This document shows positions 13,640-25,982 of a DNA stretch of 64,000 nucleotides, piece after piece. The DNA lies in contig CAJSYZ010000004.1 of the NCBI GenBank assembly GCA_910574455.1, positions 1,922,001 through 1,986,000 of the forward strand. The letters are read 5' to 3'. A model generated the notes under the pieces. The model was not told the DNA's origin. It ran no database searches and was given only the letters and a program-made list of their open reading frames with translations. Position numbers and translations under genes: made by a program. The DNA comes from Trichaptum fuscoviolaceum (lineage: Eukaryota; Basidiomycota; Agaricomycetes; Hymenochaetales; Trichaptaceae). Every line of letters begins with the position of its first letter. Within the stretch, counting starts at the first letter, position 1.

Positions 13640-14139
13640 ATTATCGATTGAGCTGTGGTATTCTGTACGGTATTATAGCAATTAACACGAATATGTGTTC
13701 CCATCCCCTTGTTGTGGCTGTAGGGACGGCTTATGCATTTCCCCCCTAATGAAATCCTTCTCAGAGGCCACGGGGTGAATGAGACGATCAACTTGAACAT
13801 GCAGAAAGACCTTGTACAGTAAACCCGCCGGTGTCTTCTTTCTATGAACTCTATTGCCCTCAGACCCAAAGCTTCAGTCGATATGCGTTCCAATTCTATT
13901 GACAAGGAAGGATATAAAGAACATAACGACATACATATGTACGTGAGACTGAGCACATGGGCGGAACAATAGTCAAGTGACATGTATATGGCAATGTCAA
14001 AGGATCCCGGAAATAAATTTCATAAGCCTGACAGCGGTTTTATTTAATGGCAACAAAGCATACATGACTTTCAAGTTGGATAGATTCGGGAAACAATCGA
14101 CTTAATTATATGCAGGGTCGATTTCGAAGACAAAAAAAG
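13640..14139. other. convergent intergenic region, synthase / laccase
   Basis: About 500 bases lie between the 3' ends of the synthase and the laccase. They must carry both 3' ends. No gene-like frame or repeat was seen. Confidence 0.5.
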
Positions 14140-16706
14140 TTACCGTCCATGCAATCCAGTATCAGGATTATTAGCATTGTATGTGGGGCATAGATTGGAC
14201 CAGTCACCTGTAGGCGAAAGGCTGTTCAGAAATATCAGCCAGCTATCCTTTAAGTACTCACTATTGGGAGGATCATTCGTTGCGACATCATCGGGGTCTT
14301 CGGCAAAGACTACAGCAAGACCACTTATGAATTGATTTGAGCTCCAAGACAAGTGCGTGGCAACTAGTAAGTACGACTCACCCCTCCAAATGCCAGTCAA
14401 TGTGACAATGCAAAAACCAGGGTCCAGGATTATCGGTGACGAATCGGAAGGTGACATTATCGGTTCCAGCTCCGATACTCACCGTATCGCGACGGACAGG
14501 ATTGTCAAAGTTATAAGATGCGCTACCTGAGACGCGTATAACATCAAATGTATGCTATGTATCTGTGTGTCATCATACGAAATTAACACATCCATTATCG
14601 GTTACTTACCCCATGCAGATGAAAAGGGTGCTGTGAAAGAATGAATAAACTGATGAAGATGATGAGCACAAAACTTACGTTTCCGCCGCCAGGTATGTTG
14701 ATCTCGATGACTTTGTTTGGCGGAAGGACATAAACAGAGCCTGAGGGCAGGAGAGAAGTGGCCGAAGTTGCGCCGCTCAAAATCTGCAACAGTACAGGAA
14801 CATTTGGCGGAATAAAGGGTGTCCCGTTGATCTCAAATAGACCACCAGGTCGAGATATCTGCATAGTCTTAACGACATCTGCACCTCCAACGAAAGGCTG
14901 ACCAGGCTGTTTCAAAGGTAAATCAAAGTTAAAAGCAAGGACGTAAGCGATGACGTACCGCGCCTGGGTTGATAAGAGGCTATCGAAGCGTGAGCTACAA
15001 TGTAATCACAGGAGCACTCTAACTGTACTCACATGCAGATTGGCCTCATTCATGACTACCGGGTTAGTAGTTGCGCTACTAGTTGGATCATTATGCGGTG
15101 CTCCATCGTACCGAAGTATCGCTGAGTTTATTCCACCGCTTGTTGTCGACCCTGCTGGCGATGACGGAATCGCCCTAATCCCTGAATGCGGCAAAGTACG
15201 TCCCGATGTGACCTTCGAAGAAGAAGTTCTTATTACTTACAATAGTTATCGACGGGTTTATCCATTGTCACCTGTGTATAAGCAAGCCTTGAGTACAGTC
15301 ACAAGAGAGAGTACAACACAAGATTCCTCACGATAAGTGAATAGCGCTGAGCTAATATGAGGATTCAATGGTCAGATCCTACGTGATTTGTGTATTGTAA
15401 GTTATTGATTCACCTGCGAAGATGTTGAGTGCATCAACAGTATATGGCTCAGTTTCTACACCATCCGCTTCAATAATCGTCAAGTTGTGTCCATCGATAG
15501 AGAAAAGAAATCTGGAAAATTCTCAGTCAATTGATTGTCCTTTAACTCAGGCAAAATAAACACTCACGAAGGAAAGCAGCTCATGTTTATTACTCTCAAT
15601 CGGTGGCGCTTTCCCACTTGCGCTCTCACTACCGCAAGAGGTCCAGGTGTTGCGGAGCCACTCCATCGCCCTTGACCATTGATGAGCGTAGAGTCCGGTG
15701 TCCTACCCAGGTCTAATCAGATTGGGTATGATCATACAGTATATGCTGAGAGACTTACGGTGTAGCGTTCGTTGGATTAGGAAACAGCGAAGGAGCAACC
15801 TCGTGGTACCAGTCCAGGAGGCTGATGACAGTCGACTCTTTGAACATATTAATATCCTCCGCCTATTTCAAGACAAGTATGATACCTCACCGTCATCTAT
15901 GTCATACATATCCTTCAAGGGATCGTTTGGATCTGCTCCCCGTTTAAATAGGCATCTAGTGAGAGGTTAATTACAGGCGTACCATAGATGACTAAAGGGC
16001 CCCTGAAGACAAATTTCGTCAGGATATTGTTCTAATAACAGATTTACATCCTCTCCCTACCGGAGTCCATCACAGTATTGCGTTGAAAGATGCGAATGAT
16101 ACCAATATGTGCCAGCCTGGTCTGGGACAGTAAAATTGTACCTGCGTGTAAGCATAAAAACCTTTGCTTTATCACCTTCATCCATATGTATGTGATCTAC
16201 CGACCTAAAGGCATTTCCTGGGATAATCGGACACTGAGTCACGAATGCAGGGCCGTCCATCTCCGCTGTATGGGCTTGGAATATCCCATGCCAGTGCTAT
16301 ATAGGATAGGATTCAGACAAAGGTAGAAAGTAAGGAAACTCAAAGATACGGACGACTGATGTAGCTCTGTTCATCGTCGCGTCTGTGAGCTGGTCGAGTA
16401 CATTGATCTAATAAACGCAGAATCAGCAATGCCTCAACGTTAATATCACGTTGTGGTAACTTACGACAAATTGATCTCCCTTGTTTCCGAAAATAAGCGG
16501 TGCAGGTATCTGACTATCCGAGTTGACGGTGCTGCTTGGAGGTGAGCGAATGAAAAAAATGAGATGAGAATAACGACTGACGAGCGACTGAACCCATCGG
16601 GAGAGAGAACAGTGTTCTGTACGTGAAGATCTCGAGCAACGAGGTTGGCGACCACGAAGGACACAGCCTTGAGTGTAAAGAAGACAAAGATTCGTAATGC
16701 TCTCAT
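14140..16706 (-). CDS. laccase (multicopper oxidase), apparently intact
   Basis: Many short exons join from ATG 16706 to TAA 14140, giving about 520 residues. The first 20 or so residues form a secretion signal, followed by the laccase N-terminus [17 protein letters not shown]. All four copper signatures can be read: [34 protein letters not shown] and [11 protein letters not shown]. The residue at the axial type-1 copper position is Leu (HLEGGL). Junctions checked by frame, such as [15 protein letters not shown] and [12 protein letters not shown], are clean and no stop was found. Laccases oxidise phenols with O2 outside the cell. The gene is convergent with the synthase, so it could couple or oxidise a phenolic product, but ordinary lignin or pigment roles are equally possible. 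A diverged paralogue lies at 31,971. Confidence 0.92.
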
Positions 16707-17628
16707 AGCGGTTCCACTCGATATTTGTGAGAAATTTGGAGCGATGTTCATGACAGGGGACCGAGGAAACACCTTTATACCTTTAAGACTCCTTTGTTTC
16801 GCATTAGTATATCTCAGCCCAGATGTGTTCTCGTGTGCATCAGTCCGACCACAGGCATTATCAACTGAATGGACCAGACGTTTGAAAGGAGGTCTTCTGC
16901 CAAAGTGAAAGCTTCATCATTTCATTGTATCTCCATTAGTGAGAGTCTATCCTCAGTCATCTTTTCTTAGCCCACAATTCCCAGTACCTGTAGTGATAAA
17001 GGTCTATTAGTTACAGTTACTATCGTTCTAGATGATACCCACTTGAACCAAGTCATATCTTGTCCCGACAATATAGGGCCAAGTCGTGTATGATTATGCA
17101 TGTACATTGAGCTACGAGCTCTGAGGCAAAAGGCTCTGCTCGACAGAAGAAGGCCGTCATAAAGGGAGAATAGTATACCTAGCGTACAAGAGTATCCAGC
17201 AATATCTAAGATGTGTCAGATGAATAGGACATCAAGATCTGCGCGATTTACTTGCCGTAAGAGTCAATTATGCGTAATTGAGGCACTTGATTCAGTAGGC
17301 TTCGGACTGTAGAGAAGAATACTTAGAAGCTACTCGGTTTCTATCTTACATACCACCTTGATTTATGGGCGGCCGTTCCTTGATATACAGATTGTCCGTG
17401 TATATCGCTGAGGCCATGATTGTCGACGAGAGAGGAAGAGGATTGAAAGCTGCGGAGTTAAACAGTCATGTTCAATTTGGTACCGGAGTTTGAATTTCTT
17501 CTTCGGAGGTTTAATATGATAATCGCGTGAGAATGTCCGGCTACCGGAAGAGGAACTTTGTCGCCATCTACACTCAACTTGCTCTATCCAACACTTCTTC
17601 AGTATACGCTCCTTGCTTGCCTTCTCAA
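16707..17628. other. divergent intergenic region, laccase / methyltransferase
   Basis: About 900 bases separate two divergent starts. No convincing gene was found. In-frame extension of the methyltransferase frame reaches an ATG at 17,527, but those 34 codons do not look like the family N-terminus. Confidence 0.45.
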
Positions 17629-18594
17629 ATGCTTGTTGAAGAAATCCAAGATCCGGAAGACATTTTGTCGTCTTCTTTGGGCACTCTCTACGGCTACGCG
17701 CCAGTAACATTGTCATCCGCAGGTGCAACTCTCGTATACACTCATCAAAAGGGGCTATCATACTCGCAATTGATGAAAAATGATGATGGACATGTCATGG
17801 GAAAGGATGACAATTCATATTCGGAGCCGCTCAAGGTCACTATACAAACGCCCGACACTCACGCGCGAAACTGGGCACTGCACGCGTCCAGCGTATGGAT
17901 GTCAGCCGTATTCTTGGCCGATCATATAGAAGACCTTGACCTTCAAGGGTTTTTGGATCGATGCCCAAGATCTCACATCCTAGCCGACCAGATACAGCTA
18001 CTGGAATTAGGGGCAGGGGCGGGCTTACCTGGATTGGTCTCAGCAAAGTATCTACAACAGTTATCATCCGAAACCGGCCTTTGGAACGTCACATTGAGTG
18101 ATTATCCCGATGACACACTCATTGGTACTCTGAAGATGAATGTGACGCAGAATAATCTGGACTACAAACAGTGTCGAGTTGTCCCGTACGCTTGGGGAGA
18201 AGATACTCGCCCATTACTCATAAAGAGGTCCGATAGCTCCTTAGGATACGACATCATAATTGCATCAGATACCCTCTGGAACCGAGAATTTCACTCTCCA
18301 TTTATTGACACCATACTCCAGGTATCACGAAAGTCTGATGAGGCCCGCATACATCTCATTGCTGGGTTTCATACCGGACGATACGTCATAGGGGCCTTCC
18401 TGAATGCGATTTCTTCGCAGTATGATGACCGCCGAGCTGAGGGGCTTCGCGCTCTAGAAGTCGAGAGTATCCAGGAGTATTCCGTACTATCGGACACGGC
18501 TCTTTCATCCTCGAGGTCCTGGGATCTTGATAGGGAAGAAGGCGAAGACGAACGAAGAAAATGGGTAGTCTGGATCGTGCTGAAGTGGTCGTGA
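17629..18594 (+). CDS. family-16 type methyltransferase (EFM7/nicotinamide N-methyltransferase-like)
   Basis: This is a single uninterrupted frame. I chose ATG 17629 because it is followed by an acidic stretch and a GTLYGY-PVTL segment resembling the N-terminus of EFM7/NNT1-type proteins. The frame itself is open from ATG 17527. The SAM-binding motif I is LLELGAGAGLPGL. A TLSDYPDD segment follows, where relatives have TDYPD, and then a motif with YDIIIASDTLWN. The protein is about 321 residues, a little longer than usual because of a charged C-terminal tail ending in WVVWIVLKWS. Family members methylate protein lysines or N-termini (elongation factor 1A in yeast) in the cytosol. This is probably a housekeeping gene marking the edge of the metabolite locus, although a tailoring role is not excluded. 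Confidence 0.82.
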   Translation: MLVEEIQDPEDILSSSLGTLYGYAPVTLSSAGATLVYTHQKGLSYSQLMKNDDGHVMGKDDNSYSEPLKVTIQTPDTHARNWALHASSVWMSAVFLADHIEDLDLQGFLDRCPRSHILADQIQLLELGAGAGLPGLVSAKYLQQLSSETGLWNVTLSDYPDDTLIGTLKMNVTQNNLDYKQCRVVPYAWGEDTRPLLIKRSDSSLGYDIIIASDTLWNREFHSPFIDTILQVSRKSDEARIHLIAGFHTGRYVIGAFLNAISSQYDDRRAEGLRALEVESIQEYSVLSDTALSSSRSWDLDREEGEDERRKWVVWIVLKWS

Positions 18595-18597
18595 ATA

Positions 18598-20280
18598 TAC
18601 AGTACGTGATCCATCGGTTTCTTCCCTTCATTCGCGTGCGAAAACTTGGTTCATCCCTCCAGGCTCCTCTAAATGCCTACGACGTTGACTTTCTCACACG
18701 GGCTTTGTGCCGTGGAACGACTGTCAATGTATCAACTATGTATCCCAATCTGGATTCGCCAAAAGTCCATCATTTCTGCGTGAATGTGTTCGGAAATATT
18801 CCCGGTGCCCCTTGTTTGTTCATTCCTTTTGTCAACACCTGCACCCCTTAAAGTTTCCCCATCGGTCAAAAGCTTGATGCGAGCCTCGAGGATCACTAGA
18901 TCGTGAAGGTAATAAGGGGATGATCGAGATCGTCTTGCTGTTGATGCAAGAGAGCATTTGAAGCTTGCTGGGCTAAAGAGCTGCCTCATTACTTTCTTCT
19001 AGATGGCTCAGACGATTAATTGACTGAACTCCAACGTGGATGGCACATAGGAGGTTAATCGAAGAGAAAAAGGAGGGGAATAACGCCCAGGCGTCAAGTA
19101 CGAAACACAGTACTTATAACATACTCCTAAGGATATCGGAGATCATCCATATAAATCGCGATAATTGATGCCTTGTCCTTCATGTGATTGTAAGTGAGTG
19201 TCGGGATCGATGCATTGAACAGAGGACAGAGCGCTTTCCAATCGGCCATATATGAATTTCATTAATAGCAGTGCCTCAGGCAAGTGCGTTGTTTACCGTT
19301 CGTTGGATCTCGTCAGGACCTTCCACAAGCACAGCACCCATTCCCCTGTACACGTACTGTATGGAAAGGTTATCAATACAAGTTCTTTTTCCTGGAAATA
19401 TGGACCTACGCTTCCACATGCCAGCCATTGTGATATGAAGGAACCACGGCCCAGTATTGCGGCCTCGAAATTATTGCCGGTCTTGAAACGCAAAGTTAGT
19501 AGGTTATCTACGCCCTCGCCAATGTTGATACACAGATTAGGTTATGTCGCAGGTCGCGCGGTGAGACTAGGGTCTAATCTCAACTAGATGATGAATCGTC
19601 CGTGTCCCCGAGAGTGTTCTCAACCTTATCTGGCTTCTCTCGCTCGTCTTTAGCGTCTCTTCGGGTGTGAGTAGCTTGCTTGGCTTGACCTGGAGAAAAT
19701 CTCCAATGTAAGTTATTCACTTTTAAGTTGCGAGGAATTCCGGGAATGATAATATGTCTCGCTGGCAACATATATCATCACTGGTTTACAAGGCACATGT
19801 ATATTGGTAGCTACCACCTGGTACATTATACTACCAACTCATGCATGATGCCTTATGGGCCGTCTTTCGAACCAGCAAGAGGATCGTCAAGGACTGGATC
19901 AAGATACCGAAGGAATGGACTGCTGAGACATTAACAAAAGGTACAAGGGTAATGAAGAGCTGGATAATCACAAACACCAGATGGATCGAGGAAATCTACG
20001 TTAAGAAAAAGTCTAACCTGATGCATATACTTCGAATGATATTTTGGTACTTTATCTTTCTTGACTGACATCTAGGTCTGAGCTAACATTGCAACAAAGG
20101 GAACTTGGGATGCACAGCCATGTAGCTCGTCTGAACCTTAGCATCTGTAGGATGGACTGGAACCGCAATTGACCAGAGCCATCCACTCCCTCAAAACCTA
20201 TTCGGTACTTATGTACTAGTTGAACAGTGCTGGCTTAAATTAAAGGGAATCATCTCTTCCCTTCGCCACTATATTATGAG
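18598..20280. other. gene-poor stretch with weak exon-like frames
   Basis: Only short frames are present. The most protein-like, at about 19,841-20,068 (+), encodes a basic, Trp-rich peptide with KRIVKDWIKIPKEW. It may be an exon of the unrecognised gene that continues at 20,287. I could not build a complete gene. Confidence 0.35.
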
Positions 20281-20286
20281 GGTTGT

Positions 20287-20743
20287 TTGTCAACCCTCAC
20301 CACAAGACAAGTCTCAAGGGATCTCGAAGGAGGGAATGAGCTCCACAAGCTAGCAGTATTAGCTCAGGAAAATTCACCTCTTGTAACCCAATCAACACAT
20401 GCAAAGAATCACTATCTCGGCACCCTACAGAATAAATTTGGGGAGAAGCTTATAAACGTGATTATGATGGATATCCAGCAATATGAGAGTGTCTGAGGTA
20501 AGGGTCTGAAAAGTATCATATTGTATTCTTACCTAAAAGAATGCTAGTTTTGACGACGTTAGGCTTGATGGATATCTCAGGAGAGAACTCTGGGATTATC
20601 CTACATTATTTTCTTCGTTCCAGGACAAGATAAAGCCAAGGCTACTTCCTTCGCGTGAAGAGTTGCAAAGAAAAAGGAAAGAAGAGCGGGAAACCTGGGA
20701 ACAGGAACGTATGAAGTGGAACAAGGAGAACAGGGATTGCTAA
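20287..20743 (+). CDS. unrecognised, possibly partial gene (two exon-like segments)
   Basis: An open frame at 20,287-20,496 encodes a soluble peptide with HKLAVLAQENSPL and a YLGTLQNKFGEKL stretch. After a possible intron ending in CTAG near 20,548, a second segment encodes DDVRLDGYLRRELWDYP and a Lys/Glu-rich tail ending in a stop near 20,742. The two segments look coding, but no splice pair I tested keeps both in frame without an intervening stop, so this may be a relic. The family is not recognised. The 3' end abuts an inverted-repeat element starting at 20,746. Confidence 0.35.
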
Positions 20744-20745
20744 CA

Positions 20746-21191
20746 TTACTGCTCTTTGCATAACTATGCGGAATCGCAAAAAAATGTGGAGGGGCCTTGT
20801 TACATTGAACGTGACGGCGCTAAAGAGCAGGTCTAGAGTTCCGGAAAGATCCGGCCATAGAGCGCTCCAATTTTTGGGTGCTCATCCAATCGGCCGACTC
20901 CGGCATTGTTTCTTTGTGATACTTTTGTAATCAGGGAATTATGTGTTGTCCAATAATAGATAAAGGCATCATCGGAAACCGCAAAGGTGAGTTACCGGGA
21001 CCCGGCATCACCGGCAACACTTTACATGACGATGCAATAATTTAAAAAAGGGTTTCATGTCATCATAAAAAGGCAGGGTATCGTATGCCGAGCTTCGGCG
21101 GAAGGCCAGTATTTTCTCACGAATTATCACGCTGTCACGGATGCCTCGACAATTTTTTTGCGATTCCGCATAGTTATGCAAACAGCAGTAA
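20746..21191. mobile_element. inverted-repeat element, MITE-like
   Basis: Positions about 20,746-20,792 and 21,143-21,191 are inverted copies of one another. The shared core contains TTTGCATAACTATGCGG followed by AATCGC and an A-run, with one or two mismatches. The interior (about 350 bases) has no long open frame. The structure fits a small non-autonomous DNA transposon or a foldback element, but I cannot see a clear target duplication. Confidence 0.55.
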
Positions 21192-23930
21192 CTCCGGGTT
21201 ACGCCAAACGCATTTCTCGTCATAGCTATTTAAAAATAAGCACTAACCCCCCTTTCAGAGTCAAGTGCCAGCCAAAGTCATATCACCAACGAGATATTCC
21301 TGTAGATACTCGGATTCTCGCCTTGCACCGTACATTGCTTTAGAGCTCTGAACACCATGATTATAGCATTGTTTAGGAGTATTCGGATCACATGTCTGGA
21401 TTCTCCGTGAATTTTGAAGAGTCATCCTGATGTGATGCAAGATGCACTTTCAAGTCCAAGTAGGTATGCAGGGTGTGGAACAATGGCGAATGTATGTCTA
21501 GAGTTGTACCGGTGGAGTACCTGAAATCAGAGGAATGTCATCGTATTTCGACGTGCTCAGATGCCAGCTTACTAGAGTAATGCAGAAGAGGACGTTTCAA
21601 AAGTTCAGAAGCGAGGGGACTGCCCAGGTGGACTCTTTCACTTCGTAACTCGTCATCATCATTGTCATTATCATCATCTCCGAAATCAATGGTCCCTCCT
21701 ACCCATCGCATCCATGAGCTAATGTTCGACTTCGCCAAGACCGTGCCACAGTCCACTCGGAACCGGGACGATATGCTGCCACGGAGGGACCGGAGCAAAG
21801 GCAGTAGGTACGCAGAGCAAAAATCGAGCTCGTGATACCAAAGCGAAAAAATGGGTAAAAGATTCGACTACGAGCACTTAGCGTACCGAGGATGTCGGAG
21901 AACGCATGGTGAAATTGCTCAGTGCTTCACGGGAGATCGAGGATAAGAAGAAGGTGAAGATGAAGGAAAGTCGTGAGGGAGGAGTTGGTGCAGAAAAGGA
22001 TATAGAAAGAAGAAACTAAAGCGGATCACGCACGAAAGTGGCCCTGGAAACTGGGATCCCAAGCACGGTCTTTTCTCAGACGGCGCCGCACATCCCTTAC
22101 ACACTTCTCTATCGCCGCCCACCATTTTTTCACTAACACTGGCATGCGAACCAGTACAGGCTCGGCACAACGGGAGGACACGCGATCGCACGCTAGCAAA
22201 TGGACTGGTAGCTCTTGACGGCAAGTTCAAAGAGGATCATATAGAAGTCACGGTGTCGAGATGAATCGCTGGTCGTAGGTACGTAGATCCAGCGCTCATA
22301 GGAAGTGGTACAGTTACGCGGTGTTGCGAGGTTGGGAAAAAACTGTCGTTGCGGGATGACGAGAAAGGCCCATGCCAGCGTGACATCTTTTCACTTCGCT
22401 CGCTTTCAGCTGCATTTCCCGACGGCGAGTATGGCGATTGTCACCAAGGCAGTCAGCAAAGTAGATAACTCCGGGAGCTCGAAGATTCTGCTGCGCTCTC
22501 TTCTTCCCGCTTGACACTCGAAGGATCCACCCTTCCTTTACTGACGCTGGTCGCACTTGGCTCGATGCCGATTATCCGTAGGCTCGAACGAAGTCATTCC
22601 AATCAAATGGCAACTGTCTGTGATCTGAGACATACTGTATTTTACCCACGAACGATAATGTTAAGACTCTTGACCTTATGGAAATGTTCTACCTCAACAT
22701 TTTATTTATCTAACTTCACAAATGTGTGCACCTGCATACTGAGAATAGGTGTACGAAGTTTTATCTTGATATGTGTAGAAATAAATATTTCATTCAATTT
22801 CAATCATTTTGCTGTCAAAACTCACTTTTACCAGCAAACAATAAAGCGTGGGAATAGTCACGGTGCTCCCAGTCAAGAGACAAGACTATGCCATTTCTCC
22901 ATCTTTATACTCCACAAGAACTACAGGCTTCATAGATAATGCAAAACAACAGTTCAACTGAAGTTAATTGGACAAAAACTTGCTGTTGCTACTGCATGTA
23001 TTCAAGATTTTTTGGGTGCCGCTAGTGTCACATGTACCCTCTCTGGCCGGCTGTCACAGTTGCAGTCACAACTATATGCACTCAGTCTATGACAACTTCA
23101 GCTCTCCCTCCATCCTCTCTCAATACATAAAACGTTCAAAATTGACTGTCATCTGTTAGATTGAATAGTATACTATATTTATGCAAGTTTTTGAGGCGTT
23201 TCATTGACATGTACTTGCGTTAAAAATCAGTAAGTGATGTAGCCTGCTCTATCCTTCAGTTTACCCAGATTTACATCTTCCTGTATATCTCTGCTTCAAG
23301 TCAACTTACAGGTCTCAGAATTTACAGAAAGGTAACATATATCATTCCTGTACCCCATATAAAAATTCACGCAAATCCAAGCATTGTGTGTTGATTTAAA
23401 AATGGTGTAGTACAGGGAAGCTTAGCAAAACAGGCAAGATTTGCAAAAATGATTATTGTTGGTTTGATATCTTTTTTTCTGATTGTTCAATTAATTCAGA
23501 AATTTATGTACATATTGTGAAGCCATATAATAAGGTGCGTGTAAAATTTGAGGTGTGTACATGCAGTGTGTATGGAGAAACAAATGTGTTTATTATTGGT
23601 GGGTGTTTATCGTTGAGAGGTATAATACAGTACTATTCAGGCGCTAGAGTCCGTCTATCTGATTTAGCAATTTACGGCGAAAAAAAATACCTCGACTAAG
23701 CGCACCTTGAGTTCAATCTCTGCTTCTGTGCACCTTAGAGTATCCATCATCTTCGCGTCCTATCCCAAGACTTCATTTCTGCCGCATATCCAACTATCAC
23801 CTCTGCCCTCCTGCTAACCCGAGAGTTGGTTTGCCTGGGCCAACGCAAGCTGCCAGTCCTTATAACATACGTGTCCAACTCGGTTGAGCTCCGGAAAAGT
23901 GTTGGGATCATTACTTCCTAATTAGGCAGG
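21192..23930. other. gene-poor, partly AT-rich stretch
   Basis: No gene could be supported. Frames on the minus strand at about 21,538-21,798 and 21,919-22,230 are low-complexity (Asp-rich, Ser/Pro-rich) and probably chance. From about 22,620 to 23,700 the base composition becomes strongly AT-rich, with many in-frame stops, which fits old repeat decay. Confidence 0.4.
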
Positions 23931-24850
23931 TTTTGATTTGATTTGATTTGTTCCATTATAGTGACTGCAGGCCCTCTAGGGCCTATGGCGCACTTAAGTA
24001 CAAAATTAAATCATACACAAGGGTGGGTCATAACAGTAGTAAGGATTAAGTATAGCGAAAATCGCTGAATAAAGTGGAGGAAGTCATGTAAAATGTCCGA
24101 ATAAAGAGAGGATAACAATAATGTGCACCGGATATGTTAAGAAAGACTTTGAAAATAAGGGTGGCCATTTATTGGAGCCAACCCAGATATGAATAAATAA
24201 AAGTAAGAAAGAAAAGACGGAAAAGGTTTACTAAAAGTCAGAGGATGAGCAAATGAAAGGGGTAAAGACAAAGTTGTCGCCTGCAAAGTAGACATCAGTC
24301 TCTGCCTGCACTAGCTGCGCTTGCCTGGTCTCAGTGCGTCGGGTGGGACATTGCAGAGAGAAAGTATTGAGAGTCTAGAGAGTGTGCCACAGATGGTGGC
24401 AGTCAAGAGCAGAGAACGATGGTCTGTATAGTAATGTGCTACGAGAAATATATACATGTGTGACAAGTCAGCCCGTATCTGAACCCAAATCGGGTAATGT
24501 GCTCGCTGCCATAATCACAGTCCTCAACAGAAAGAATCATGTTTGTCATTGCAGTTAACACAATGTTTGCTCTCCCGGTTGGGGCAGTCTTGACCATCGT
24601 GGGTACCAGCGCAGTGCGCACATGCTTGTGGTGCACGGCAGCTGTAGCTCAAGTGACCCCAGTGTTGGCACCTGCGACACTGGCGGGGCCCGGTGAAGTA
24701 GCGGCGGGCAGAGAGAAGGAGCGACTGGATCTTGACGCTTTGGTCAATCAAGTTGTCGGCCGCCTGTTGGTTATCCAAGATTACCACCCAGCTTCCGGTC
24801 TTGCGGCCAGGAGGGAGTCGTTCCTTCGGAACAAGCCAGCGCATGTCCAC
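23931..24850 (-). mobile_element. non-LTR retrotransposon remnant (ORF1 zinc knuckles plus 3' tail)
   Basis: On the minus strand, about 24,850 to 24,440 encodes a basic segment followed by three zinc knuckles. They are C-x2-C-x4-H-x4-C in CRRCQHWGHLSYSC, then CAHCAGTHDGQDC and CVNCNDKHDSFC. This is typical of the gag-like ORF1 of fungal Tad/I-type LINEs. No endonuclease or reverse transcriptase follows. Instead the strand runs through about 480 non-coding bases to a short AAATC-type repeat at 23,951-23,931, the kind of tail seen at the 3' end of such elements. The copy therefore appears internally deleted and 5' truncated. The exact ends are uncertain. Confidence 0.65.
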
Positions 24851-24886
24851 TATGGTTTCTGGTATGGGATTGACTCAGTGTAGAAG

Positions 24887-25006
24887 ATGCTAGTCTTGTA
24901 ACCAGACCAGGTGTAGCTCTTTTTAGATGTTTGCAATAGCAAACCGGCGCTAGCCGGTCTGGAATATACCGTTCGCACGTATAGGGAGGTGCCGCGGACT
25001 TTCAAC
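24887..25006 (+). repeat. ~120-bp dispersed repeat, left copy
   Basis: This copy contains a near-palindrome (ACCGGCGCTAGCCGGT), then GGAATATACCGTTCGCAC and GGGAGGTGCCGCGGACTTT. The same sequence occurs inverted at 25,858-25,982 with roughly ten to fifteen percent differences. The two copies face each other across about 850 bases. Confidence 0.7.
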
Positions 25007-25857
25007 ATTTACTGCATTAAGGACGTATCACTGATGTAATACTAGTTTCTTAAATAAAATCATCACGTGAGTTTAAACAAAGCTGTATAATCACATAAAG
25101 AATAATATAGCGCTGTCACAGCCAGCTTGTCAAGATGTCCGTACTTCAATTCCCTCATGAGCGTCGTCACCCCAGCAGCACGCGCTGAAACACTCATTGC
25201 AGCAACGCAACACGGATGCGTGCAGTAATGGGACCTTTCATGCGATGTAGCTTCCCATTGTTGTTCAACTGTCTGCTCCGATTACGACGCCTCCATCGAA
25301 TTGGACAGCCATAATTGAGGTCTAAATGTTGTTGTTAGTCCATTCCTAACGAATTGGGGATATATCGAACATACACCGACCCGACTTTCATCTCATTCGC
25401 TGTGTTCCCACCCGGGCCTCGTGAAGGTACTGCGGGAGTTGAGTCGTCTTGAAGCCCGTCTCTGTAACAACCGACAATGAGCACGGGGAACTTGTGAATC
25501 GCCTCCAGTAGTTGATCGCGGGATGAGAATGTCAAGACCCTTCCGCATCTCGTCGATACTTTAGTCCAAGCGCGCTTTGCTGCCGCTTCGACCTGCTGCC
25601 TTAGCAGGCATTGTAAGGTTTGCTTCCGTACTCATTGTGTCCGATAGAGCGAGTTAGATTGTCTGGTTACTCGTAATCGTAGACAGATTACTGCTTACCT
25701 AGAGCGCCGGAAGGCGCTGTGTTTCGTCTGCGCCGCCTCCCACTGGTCGACATCCGTGACGAACTATATCATGACAGGGACCAGTTTTTTTAATTTTAAC
25801 TACCAAATTACATCATCAAGTACCTACATACCCTAGCTATACGTCCTCTATAAGGGA

Positions 25858-25982
25858 AGATTTCAAAGTCCGCGGCACCTCCCTATAGGTGCGAACGGTA
25901 TATTCCAGGCCGGCTAGCGCCGGTCTGCCACAGCAGACATCTAAAAACGCTACGCCTGGCCTGGTCACGAGGCTAAGAAGAT
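25858..25982 (-). repeat. ~120-bp dispersed repeat, right (inverted) copy
   Basis: This is the inverted partner of 24,887-25,006. It includes the same GC-rich hairpin-forming core and the AGGACGTAT segment just beyond it. Both copies lie beside mobile-element debris. Confidence 0.7.

Noticed and set aside
24950..25030. Possible self-cleaving ribozyme (hammerhead or HDV-like) in the hairpin repeat
   Set aside because: The CTGATG stretch lacks the following A and the partner GAAA in the right place, and no double-pseudoknot pairing could be drawn.
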